NCBI RefSeq assembly: GCF_910592395.1
Contig: NC_088312.1
Span: 16,189,292-16,253,291 of the forward strand
DNA length: 64,000 nt
Direction: 5' to 3'
From: Lineus longissimus
Lineage: Eukaryota > Nemertea > Pilidiophora > Heteronemertea > Lineidae
Position numbers and translations under genes: made by a program. The notes beneath the pieces are model-generated. The model did no database searches, had not been told where the DNA came from, and was given only the letters and a program-made list of their open reading frames with translations. Positions 46,311-56,429 of the stretch are shown in pieces. Numbering within the stretch: the first letter of the stretch is position 1; each line of letters starts with the position of its first letter.

Positions 46311-47020
46311 ACGACGGACGCCACGGTATGGGATAAGCTCACCTCTGCTAAGAGGTGAGCTAAAAACGGTAAAATTCTTCGGGTCAGTAGGGGTCCAGTC
46401 CTTGAAAAAATCCAATGGATTTTTGACAACATTTTCGTCAATGTTAGTTGGCCCAGTAACGCCTCCTGGGGGCAAAAACCTCAACAAAGCTGGTCCAGGA
46501 TCAATATCAGTCACGTTCACCCAATTTGCAACAGGAGCAGGCTGTCAATTGCGAGCTGGCGCCCTTTGGCGCCCCTGACCACGTGCTCGGCCTCTTGGAC
46601 GGCCCCGCGCATTCCCATGCCCTCTGGCCACCCCCTAGCGGGAACAGGTGGGGGTACATTATCATCTGCATGACTCTAGTCACTATCTGACCCATTACTG
46701 TCATCCGAATCGGCAGCAGAATCACCCCCATACACTGATTCAATACGGCCAGAAACACTCTCATCATTGCTTACATGATCACCATTGTCAGTCTCCTGAT
46801 CCTCTGGGTCCGAATCTGACCCCACATAGTCGCTCAGACCGTCAAAAATCAAGTTCCTCTCCTGCTCAGCAGTGTATCGTTGACAGCCAGCCATAGCAAA
46901 TGTGTTGTATTCCAATGCAGTGCTGCTATCTTTCATAGCCCATATGACTTGGCGAGATATTCTCGCCCTCCGCAAGTTAAGCTGAATAGCGTGTGGCGAG
47001 AATATGTTGCCTCCCGCACA
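44400..47020 (-). pseudogene. piggyBac transposase pseudogene, copy 2, split by family A copy 3
   Basis: Reading on the minus strand. About 46892-46676: N-terminal acidic region starting MAGCQRYTAEQE with many D/S residues. 46540-46370: NWVNVTDIDPGPALL and NPLDFFKDW. The family A insertion follows (46366-45217). 45216-44976: GHRYHLTALHPNV to NRYRFLLLYHTMLH, then a stop just before ELSIDESMIGYKG, which holds the first catalytic Asp, and MYNPKKPTKWGM. 44700-44440: GIPQVIKDVRRMD and WKNKRVVTMISTYY. After that, degraded YNRH near 44410. Frameshifts and stops make it non-functional. The domain order is that of DDE_Tnp_1_7 proteins. Confidence 0.85.
45217..46366 (+). repeat. Family A stem-loop element, copy 3, inserted in a piggyBac gene
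   Basis: Complete copy with the longest GAC microsatellite of the three (about 46247-46318) and the terminal hairpin. It interrupts the piggyBac transposase frame, so it is younger than that element. The flanks (…ggatacccA | …AACGGTAAAATTC) show no clear long target duplication. Confidence 0.88.
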
Positions 47021-47027
47021 CAAAGGG

Positions 47028-47546
47028 ATAAGGGAGATATTGCACTTTTCACCTTTTTTAGTTTTGGCCTCCTTTCGAGAATCAGATCAGACCGAAACTC
47101 GTTGTCCTAGGTTATGTGATGTAGGGAGTCATTTGTACCACATTTCAAGTTCATAGCTTCAGTGGTTAAGAAACGTGCCATAGTTGCACTCCAATTTAGG
47201 CCATTTGACCTCTGTTAGCTTGAAAATTACATAAAATCAAAAAATCCGTATGATATGTGATGAATCCTTGCTAGAACAACTTACCATAAATTTTTTATCG
47301 AAAACGAGTCACTCATAACAGAGATATCATACTTTTTAGGTTTCCACTTCTGACCGCCTGGTGACCAAGTCAAGAATCAAATCAGACCCAAATTCACAGT
47401 CAGAGGTCACCTGTTCTTTGGGGTCTTGTGTACAAAGTTTCAAGTTCATAGCTCTAGCGGTTAAGAAATGTGCCACTATTTTTGAAACAGGATAGAGACA
47501 AGGAAGGACGCTACGGTGTTGTATAGACTCCCCTACGGTGAGCCAA
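47028..47546 (+). repeat. Family B element, right piece (continues 40762-40944)
   Basis: It begins with the ATAA duplication, runs through 'ttagttttggcctcc', 'ggttaagaaacgtgccatag' and 'gacctctgttag', and ends with 'gactcccctacggtgagccaa', the canonical 3' end. Confidence 0.8.
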
Positions 47547-47750
47547 CAAGTCACTAATAAACGAGATATTGCACTTTTTACCTTTACAGTTATTGCTCCC
47601 TGGTGGCCAAGTCGAGAATCATATTGGACCGAAATTTCGTGACCGAGGTCACCTGACCTGGGGGGGGGGGGGTCATGTGCACAAGTTCATAGCTCTAGGG
47701 GTTAAGAAACGTCGGACAACGACGAGGGACACTGTGGTATTGTATACACC
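47547..47750 (+). repeat. Family B fragment
   Basis: A second partial copy directly joined to the preceding one: 'caagtcactaataaacgagatattgcac', 'ccctggtggccaagtc', 'gaggtcacctgacc' with a run of ten G (about 47662-47671), 'cgacgaggga' and 'acccccacgag'. Confidence 0.65.
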
Positions 47751-47754
47751 CCCA

Positions 47755-49985
47755 CGAGCCTGGATCCTTGATCACCGTTATGTCCTCAGGTAGTTTATTC
47801 CAGAGTCGAGCAGAGGACACTGAAAAGCTGCATTTACCAAAGATTGTTTTTGTCCTTTTCACGGCCAGTTTCCTTGGACTTTTATCCATTGAACGCATTT
47901 GACAAGGGTAATCTGAATGTTTCACAAGCTGTTCGAAGTACAGGGGTGCCCTCTCATGCAAGATCTTATGAGTCAGATTGATAATCTTATATTCAATACG
48001 CAAATGTACTGGCAACCAATGAAGGTCGGTTAACATCCTGCTTGTACGTTCCACTTATGATTCTGACTGCTGAATTCTGCACTCTTTGCATTGGAGCGAT
48101 GACTTTCCAGGGCAATTGTCATCGCGCACCTTAAATGGCAAGAAGGCGCACAATAATGTGTGCACCTTGCAAAACAATTAAAAATTTCGCACGCCTCCAA
48201 CTTTTGTCATGTGACCACCCAACTACAATGGTGGAGAGCAAAGCCAAAATAGACCGGTGTTTTGTTATCTTTCGAGAAGTAACCACCTGATTCCATCTCT
48301 CATTCTTCATATGGGCAGTAGGCCTTATCATCCCTGACTGATTCATTCTACGACTCTTATGACCCATTGTAGTCACAGGCTATTTTTCGCATTAATATCA
48401 CGAAAATAACCGCCACTACATGCATTGATCGATGATTTATGCAAATGTGTTTAGGTCATGCAGGTTCGCACTTTTTGAATGGCCCAGATCGGTATGACGT
48501 CACAGACTTATGCCATATTTGGGGTTGTTGATAAACATTGACACTTGGGTTGTTGATACACAGCCAAGTTACAATATTAACTTATTTACTTTTGAATAAA
48601 TACCACTTTCTAGGTGTGCAAAAAGATATGTGCACCTCGCATGGTTTAAGTGCACAAATTTTTATGCACATGCATTTTTCAAAGGACAAGCCCTGAAGAC
48701 TTTCTTGGGAAGGCCATGCAAGAGAGCTTTGTTGTAGTCTAAACATTTTGGTGCCTGCTAGTGCTACATCCAGGTAATTTTGAATCCGCCCAATGGAAAG
48801 CAAATTTACAAATGCTCCTTGGCAGAATTTTTTTTGAATGGACAGTCATGTGCATATGACTGTCCAAGATCACAAGGAAGTCTGAGCTCTGTATTTCTAC
48901 TCCACCTACAATTACTTGAAATAAACGGAGTTCTTCTAGGAGGAGATGGCCATTGGACCGTTGAAGCATAAGTTATTAGCCACCAGCCACCTTCCAACAT
49001 CTCGTAGGTATGCACATCATCGACCTTCATCACATCTCAAAGCGGAAATGTGTACAAGTTAGAAAAAGACTAGCTCAGATACGGAGCCCTGCGGAACACC
49101 ATTTGACATCACAACACTTTCTGATGCACATCCATCTACGCACACCGAGACTATGCGGCCACTGAGATACGACAAAAACCACCGAGACAGTCCTATTCTG
49201 TTCTGCAGCTGGCTTAAGAGGAAAGCATGATCTACCGTATCAAACGCTGCCGATAAATCGAAAGCACAAAGCACAACTTCTTTTTGAGAGTCGAGAGCAC
49301 AAAGAATGTCGTTGACAACTTTCACTAACACTGTTTCAATACTATGGTGTTCCCAGTCAGCTCATATAAACCTTCTGACAACATGTGCTGCTTCAGTCGC
49401 AAGGCCTCCATTCTCTCTAGTAACTTAGAGAGGACAGTAAGGTTCGAAACGGGTCTGTAATTTGACAGTTCATTCTGATCAAGTGATGGTTTTTTCAGTA
49501 AAGGTGTAAACAGAGCATACTTCATAGATGCAGGAGCTCCACCTAGTAGAAGATACTTTTTTACAATGTGAACAAGCACCGGAAGCAGCACATTTAAACA
49601 TTTACACAAGAGCCAAGTAAGAATAGGATCTTAGCGGCAGGACCTAGCGGGTGCTGCCATAAGAACTTTTCCCCATTCCTCCTCAGTACATGGCTGTAGC
49701 GCATTTAGCCCCTGGATTGAAAAAATGTCTGGTTCACTTGGTATGTCATTGTCCTTCCTTTTCTCTTTCAGTCTTTCATGAGATTTCCTATTTTCACGGT
49801 GAAGAAACCATTGAAGTTTTCAGCAAGATCTCTGGAGTAAGAATGTTCCGGTAAGACCACTTTCTTACCCTTGCCAAGGATATCATTCACTGCACTGAAC
49901 ACTCTTTTCCGCCTTGAGCCTTCAATTCTGTCTCTGTGGATGGCCAATTTCCTTTTGCCCCGTAATTTCACCAGACACAAAGCAT
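47755..49985 (-). pseudogene. Non-LTR retrotransposon (LINE) reverse transcriptase remnant
   Basis: Pieces on the minus strand from 5' to 3'. 49980-49768: linker region (RKRVFSAVNDILGKGKKV). 49609-49325: TPLLKKPSLD, NYRPVSNL and SKLLER. 49331-49059: palm motif A VLCAFDLSAAFDTVDH and motif B NGVPQGSVS. 48970-48700: LDSHMHMTVH and, in another frame, LDYNKALLHGLPKKVF. 48110-47755: QRVQNSAVRI and LHWLPVHLRIEYKI. The motif set fits a jockey/CR1-type LINE. Frameshifts, a lost YADD region and an insertion at about 48112-48695 make it inactive. No endonuclease domain was found upstream. Confidence 0.85.
48112..48695. mobile_element. Insertion of about 590 bp inside the LINE remnant
   Basis: The LINE frame runs ...GLPKKVFRAC (to about 48700) and resumes as PWKVIAPMQRVQNSA (from about 48110), so the sequence between is foreign. 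It contains several 'gtgcacc'/'ggtgcac' motifs near both sides (48163, 48631, 48648). Exact ends and a target duplication could not be set. Confidence 0.6.
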
Positions 49986-51035
49986 TCCAGCAAGACCATT
50001 GTGGCCGGCATTACAAATTGGTATCACCACTGTGAGTAGGTGTCATTCACCATGTTCACCTGCAAATTGGCGACTTTACGCACTATCTTCCAACAACAGG
50101 GCGATACCGTATCGCACAACATTACTCAATTAGTCGCTCAGTGCTGGTTAACAAAGTATAGTTGATTCAACACAAATGCCATCTTTCCCAAACTGGTCGA
50201 TCATACGATAGATACGTCATTAAACTTGTTGAGGAAAAAATTGCAACTATACCACCAATGTAACCATAATATATTGCTTTCTATCACAAGCTTAATATAC
50301 CACACCAACACCAGCAGTACTCAACGTTCTTCCTCAGCAACTATCTCAGCCTAGTTCTATGAATCCATGCATGGAACAGGCATCTATGTTTTATTGTCAT
50401 GTTCGACAAGATCAATACTGCTTCCTGTTATAATAGTCCAATACTGACACGATTCACATCAGGCTGTCTACGCGCAGTGTTCACTATTAACCTATTTATA
50501 CTCAACTAGTCATTGGGTTCGGATGCAGGTTCCGACAAGGACTAGCTAAACCATTCCTCAATGCAGATTTTTATTATTATGTTTTCAAATACTGCTTGCA
50601 CTCACATAGTTATTAAGTGTGATAGCAGGAGGGTTGTAGGCCTCATGCAAGCTCATCTATCCTTGATAAAAGGAAGGCAAACACCCTTTCACCTTAACAA
50701 GCCAGAGAGAATCGAGGACCAAATTTTTACTAATCATCCTAATGCAGTTTCAAAGAACCATTCAATTGCTTTGTCCCCTTTCACCAAGTTCCTGTGCTGT
50801 GCTAAACTTGATCAGTTTTGTATGACTTATGACTGTTCTGGTCTTTTCGGAAATGTTCTGAAATTTCTCAAGATGATGCAAAATGGTGCTAATCGATCAG
50901 AGTCGAACACAGCGCAGAAACTTTGCGAAGCAGACAATGCATTGAATGGTTACATGAGGATTTTTGCAAGGCGTATGGGAGAAAAAAATCGGACCCGCTG
51001 TTCACACTGGTTTGGTGTACTGTTTCAGTGATTTC
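49986..51035. other. Intron-like sequence with an unrecognised open frame
   Basis: A plus-strand frame at 50561-51031 (156 codons) is long for this region. It resembles no family I know and its last part runs up to a family B fragment. No splice or promoter support. Otherwise nothing. Confidence 0.35.
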
Positions 51036-51450
51036 GATTTTGAACCATAAATCAGACCGGCCCGAAATTTTGTCTGAAAGGTTTCATAATATAGTGCTAC
51101 ATACATTTATGTACCGAGTTTCAAGTCAATAGCTTCTGTAAATAGAAACTTGCCACCATCGGCCAATTTACGCTATTTGACCACTGTGACCTTGAAAAGT
51201 AGATCAAATCAAAAACCTGTGTGATATGTCATGTACTGTCACTACATGTACCTTTGATGAAAATTTGGTGATGAGTTAGGGATATATAAATAACACTTTT
51301 TGGGTCTTTTTGGTCTCCAAGGTGCCATTCAATAGGGGGACATATGTACCAAGTTTCAAGTCTTTTAAAACGTGCCTTGAATAATGGACAACTACGACGA
51401 CAGATGCTACGCCATAAGATATGCTCAACTCTCTTGCGGTGAGCTAAAAA
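51036..51450 (+). repeat. Family A/B-type stem-loop element, 3' part
   Basis: It has 'aaatcagaccggcccgaaattt', 'tgaccactgtgaccttgaaaagtag', 'aacgtgcc', 'ctacgacgacag' and the ending 'gctcaactctcttgcggtgagctaaaaa' (51423-51450), an imperfect stem-loop. The 5' end is missing. Confidence 0.65.
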
Positions 51451-52677
51451 TATTTAACTTAGGTTGCATCATCACTGGTGTAATTTGCATCACTGGTGTA
51501 ATTTATAAAGGACATAACTCTTTTTTACCCAATTACTTTGTTTCGGTTTCCTGACAACTGATATTTTTGCCAGTGCGGTTGCAGGGAAAGTTCTCCTAAT
51601 TCTCCAACCTACATGTATAAATGCTGTTATCACCAAGTCAGGACTGTGAGTAGCCATGACCAAAAGCAGCAACCGTCATTGCATCATAAGCATGATGACT
51701 TCACAACTCACATTTTAGATACACTGTCTCTAAAAACACACCGAAACCAGCACTACAGACATTCATATCCCACTCTGCGGGTCAACAGTAGTGAAAGGGT
51801 TCAAAGTAACATAAGCATGATGACAACTTTGTCAAAGTGGTGGCTTAGGGAAGTGCTGCTACCTGTCCACACCTATGATGATGGTGCACATTGCTTATGT
51901 CTTCAGCTTGATGGCTTGACAACATAGCAAGTAAGTCTTGTTTCTTTTTTGACATGGATTAATGAATAGATAAGTAACCCTCGCTAATAGAACAAACGTA
52001 GAAAGAACAAATCTGGCCTACAGTTTTTGTCAGTGAACATGGATTATACAATGAAATCAGACCTGAAACAGTCAACTACTATCAATTGCTGCATTAGGAA
52101 GTTGGCAAACCTCCCAACTGGAGGTCATATATTGCCGAGACCAGTGACGACACTCTATCATGACCTTACAGACCTACAAACCCTAAATTCAAGTATTATT
52201 TCCCCCACAGTTCAGGCGTATTTTAGGGGAAAAAAGCATATTTTCCTAGATGGTGCACAAGTAATGACTGAACGTGCTGGAAACAGCAGTAAACATGGTA
52301 AATGAGTAAAATAGAAGTTGTCACAAAAAATTGTAATGCCGATTTACCCTAATTACATTCCCCTTTACTGTAGTTTTGTGTCTGATCTGCCGCATATCAG
52401 GTTGCCTATTGGTGCCAGTTCATCATCAGAATCATCCTTACTCTTTCAAATTACATGAGCACATGTAAAGACGTGGTGAAGTTCAGAAATCTTGACAGAA
52501 GTGTGTTCATTTTTGTCAAAAAGCCGCCATTTATATGGTGATTGAACGGACTTAACACGGGTAGAAACTCGAACAGATGTGTAGTTCATTGATGACACAC
52601 AAATGGCAGGTCGATTTAGTTAGTCTCTTAACCTGAGTAAAAGGTAAGATTAGAACCGATAGGGAATAATACAGTAG
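51451..52677. other. Intron-like sequence, nothing recognised
   Basis: Unique sequence. Plus-strand frames of 92-104 codons (51613-51927 and 52027-52305) have no recognised similarity. A short duplication 'atcactggtgtaattt' occurs at 51473 and 51489. Confidence 0.4.
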
Positions 52678-52681
52678 TTAA

Positions 52682-53126
52682 CTCTTTCTCTATCGAGTGT
52701 TTTGAGAATTTTTGCCATTCTCAGGAATTCGTCCTGGTTAAGAAACATTCTACATGTACAGTATATAGATCAAACCAAAGTCAGCATGACATGTGATGTA
52801 TCATTGCTTTGAGTACCTACCATAAAAACATCATCGAAAGCAAGTCAATAATACGCAAGATATTGCACTTTGTACCTTTTTTAGTTTTGGCCTCCTGGTG
52901 GCCAAGTTGAGAATCCGATCAGATCGAAATTCGGTGTCAGAGGTTACATGATGTAGGGAGTCATGCGTTGGGGGTTCGCTGATCAAAAATTTTCTAGATG
53001 GCAGGATGATCTTATCTTGCTCTGGCAATGTGTTTCCCGTTCTTTTACAGATGGATAGCGTTACTGAGCTGATTTTAAGGTGGGTTGGCCTGAACCCGGT
53101 ATATACCGAGTGCGGTAGTGAAAGAG
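52682..53126. mobile_element. Short TTAA element (piggyBac-type MITE) carrying a family B fragment
   Basis: Flanked by TTAA (52678-52681 and 53127-53130). The ends CTCTTTCTCTATCG and the inverse of CTCTTTCACTACCG differ at two of 14 positions and resemble those of the 11223-11621 element. A family B segment ('aggaattcgtcctggttaag' to 'gggagtcatg', about 52721-52970) lies inside. Confidence 0.65.
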
Positions 53127-53130
53127 TTAA

Positions 53131-53581
53131 TACGCCAAAATCATACCAGTTGGCAGGCCTGCGTTACATGAGGTATCCCAGAGGTAAATTCAAAGTGTGA
53201 TAAATGTTTCTTTTCTGATATATTTCTGTTTGAGCCCATGAAAAGAAACACAACACTTTTTGAATTTTCAAAATCGGTCAAATACTTTTTGAACAGCAGC
53301 CATTTAACTATTTTCGCTTTTACCCCTGTCCAGCGAGGAGGTTGGAACTTAAAAAAGTACACTTTTCACAACCCTATAAAAATAAAACTAAGGCACCCCC
53401 CTGACCTTGCAATTCCTTAACATAATCACCAAACATGAATATAATAGGAATATCATCATTTTATTGAAACCCTTTATCTACATTAAGATTTATAAGCCAT
53501 TAAAAATGTAAAATTCAGAAAAATTCACAGTCCGAAAATGGGCAAAATGTCAGCTGGAGCCCTTTTTAGGCATTCACTACA
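53131..53581. other. Intron-like sequence, nothing recognised
   Basis: AT-rich and unique. A minus-strand frame of 73 codons at 53141-53362 has no recognised similarity. Confidence 0.4.
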
Positions 53582-56241
53582 CAACAAGAGGCCCAAGGGC
53601 CTGGCGCTCAGCTGAGTTAATATCATTAATATCTTCCCGGTGTTTAGTTCATTATGCATGAAAATGGCATGCTCCATGGTATTTGATATCCTTTTGCGTT
53701 CACTACGGTACCAATGTTTTTGGTTGACATAATTACACCACTGTTCATTCCTCAATCCTGACCATAATTCGGGTGAAATCATCGTATGAAAATACATATC
53801 GAAACATGAAGTTTATGCCATGAATGAGGATACTCATTGTCATAGCCTCGTTTACAAGTACGAAGTATTTTCCCGCGAATATTCAAAACTGCTTGGCTCC
53901 TTGCCAGTTAAATAACATGTGACTATACACAAAATAGAAAACTTTGATGGAAATTGTAAATCATTTTTTTATCTATCAGGGGAAACAAGCTGATGATGAT
54001 CAAATAAATCATTCATGAGAAATCGTTTTGTTGCTGAAGCTTGCATGACGAAGTTAATGCTAAACCTTTTCTTGTGCTCTACTGCGTATGGCAAGCCAAA
54101 GCGGAATTTATTCAAGACTTTAGAATTACCATTCAAGAAGTTAAATATAAGTTCAAGAAGGAAATATATGTTCAAGACTAAGATATGTTCAACCTTGAAT
54201 CAAATGTTTTCAACCTTGAATAAAATATGTTCAACCTTGAATAAAATATGTTCAACCTTGAATAAAATATGTTCAACCTTGAACAAAATATATTCAACCT
54301 TGAACAAAATATATCCAAGACTCACGTGACCATATTCAAGACGCACGTGACCACAAAATTGATGACGTAGTTGCTCATGTTTTGATGCTTTATGGACTTT
54401 CCCGAACCCGCGTCCGGACTTTCCTGAACCCATGGTACTTGTGTTGCGTTTCGGAGCTCGAATTGTTCGCACGAGGTTTTGACACATGGTTGTACACGTA
54501 CCTAGCCGCCTACACCTGACATGTACTGTAATCCTACACATCATGACATGGATGTCGAGTGAATGTCAGAGTCGATACATGTTTCACAGACATATCAGAC
54601 AAATTATAGGTTCAAAATGCGCAATGCCTCTCACCTTTCATTCTTAAGGCCGACACCACTGTATCGGATTCTCGTTGTCTTTTGACATGTTTGAGTGTTT
54701 AGGCTATACAGGCAATCAATCATGTCGTGAAACAGAACGCATTAGAAGTACCACAGATTCTACGTCATCAATTTTGTGGTCACGTGCGTCTTGAATATGG
54801 TCACGTGAGTCTTGAATATATTTTGTTCAAGGTTGAATATATTTTGTTCAAGGTTGGACATATTTTATTCAAGGTTGAACATATTTTATTCAAGGTTGAA
54901 CATATTTTATTCAAGGTTGAAAACATTTGATTCAAGGTTGAACATATTTTAGTCTTGAACATATATTTCCTTCTTGAACTTATATTTAACTTCTTGAATG
55001 GTAATTCTAAAGTCTTGAATAAATTCCGCTTTGGCTTGCCATAACTGCGCCACCGTAGTTTTCTATTTAGACCAGCGATGACGTCATTTCTGGTGATTCC
55101 CTACGTTGTCCAATGAGCGCTTTTTAAAATGTGCCATTTGGTATTGTACAGTATGCAATGTAGTTTTTTCAGCGCTGCCAGTTGCCGAACAGAATGCCGT
55201 AGCTCCCTCAATTTCCAATCAATTTTTATGGGAGTGACATTATTGTATTGCTTAGAATGTCTACTTTTTACTCATGAAAGAATCGTAGAACTAAAACATA
55301 ACAGGCGAACAGAATCGTGCCGATTCACTGCACATACTGTGGGAATTTTCCACTTCAAAATACATCGGCGATGTCATCGCGAACAGAGCATGCACTTCCA
55401 ATATCGTTTTCACAGAAATGTGGCCAAATTTTTAAGAACTAATTTCTGAATTTAGTCCCTAAAGACCTTACGACTACCACTGAAACGAACTAGTGATAAT
55501 ATCGCCTACCAGACTACTTTTTAAGTAGAAAATTGGGTACTTGATGAGTGTCATTGAGCTCCAAGATTATTGCACATGGCGTAAACAACATGCCGCCATT
55601 TTGTCTCCGCTTCGGTATTTCATACGCCGCTTATAATGCACCTTCTCAATTAAAACCAACATAATAAGGCCTTACATCGTTGATTGAATAGGAACACCAC
55701 ACAAAACACAATAAAGTGGGGGTACAATCGATTACGAAGCTGAAGTGAACAGTGATTTATTCCTGGAGCTATTGCTTTTGTTGTGTAGCTGCCATGTTTT
55801 GAGAACTGGCAAATAGGAGACTTCATTGATGGCTGACGTCATCGGGCGGGAATTTGAATCTGCAGAAATAATTAAAAGGCAGGTAGCACCCTCTCCTGTT
55901 AAAATTTTGAACTTTTTCTCAATAAAATAGATTTTGAAGAATTTTATCTTAATATTAGAGCATATTTCGACTAATTCTGCTGCTCCTAGGCCGATATAGG
56001 CCAGTTTCCTTCATGCACTCTTGCTCGCAGGAAGTAGGTCGAATGGCGACAAATTTTGTTTTGAAAGTAGAGTTTGACCAGAAGTATCCAGAAATGCAAA
56101 ATTGAAGTCTCTAGGTCTTACGGTTACAAAATGTGCACCATGGGTTTAACGGACGGATGGATGGATGGATGGATGGACAGACGGACGCCACTGAACAACT
56201 TATTTGACAAGCTCGGCTGACTTAGTCAGCTGAGCTAAAAA
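53582..56241 (+). repeat. Family C stem-loop element with a foldback insertion
   Basis: It has the 5' end AACAAGAGGCCCAAGGGCC with GCTCAGCTG (about 53584-53615) and the 3' end: a GATG microsatellite (56155-56176), GCTGAC-TTA-GTCAGC (56216-56230) and CAGCTGAGC (56228-56236) followed by TAAAAAC. The foldback element at 54087-55043 accounts for part of the extra length; the rest differs from the 35117 copy by insertions. The block 55070-55520 aligns with 35690-36130. Confidence 0.82.
54087..55043. mobile_element. Foldback element with 285-bp inverted arms
   Basis: The left arm 54087-54371 and right arm 54760-55043 are near-perfect inverted copies starting TATGGCAAGCCAAAGCGG, with a 388-bp spacer. 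A 6-bp direct repeat ACTGCG flanks it (54081-54086 and 55044-55049). Each arm holds about six tandem units of roughly 21 bp around 'atgttcaaccttgaa'. The uninterrupted family C copy shows 'ctactgcgtatccct' at 35643. The spacer has no coding signal. TA could be read as the duplication instead of ACTGCG. Confidence 0.88.
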
Positions 56242-56429
56242 CTAAGAGTCAGAGGACCCCAATACTTTTTCAGACCAAAGAACCGTACTCATAGATGATG
56301 CCTATTTTTTTGAAACATCTGGGTTATCAACTTTCTGAGAAAATGGAAGCTTAAAATGCTAATAATCAAAAAAATGGTAATGTCCAAAATTGTGTCAAAA
56401 AAGTCAAAATCACCTATAATGGAAATTCT

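Larger units (their letters stand above)
40945..47027 (-). mobile_element. piggyBac-family transposon, copy 2, with nested insertions
   Basis: The ends are CCCTTTCCATGCGG (left) and the inverse of CCCTTTGTGTGCGG (right). ATAA flanks both sides (40941-40944 and 47028-47031) instead of the canonical TTAA. It holds a minus-strand piggyBac transposase pseudogene, a family D satellite-bearing repeat (41845-44252) and family A copy 3 (45217-46366). Without those two the element would be about 2.5 kb, normal for piggyBac. Both boundaries lie within one family B repeat. Confidence 0.82.

Noticed and set aside
46192-46578. Open frame with a long poly-Asp run
   Set aside because: The run is the translated GAC microsatellite of family A copy 3; there is no independent sign of coding.
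50561-51031. 156-codon plus-strand open frame
   Set aside because: No recognised domain, no splice or promoter support, ends at a repeat boundary; kept only as an unrecognised frame in the region note.
54015-54930. Frames with repeated STLNKI or ILFKVEH units resembling a repeat protein
   Set aside because: They are translations of the 21-bp tandem repeats in the two arms of the foldback element, in both orientations.
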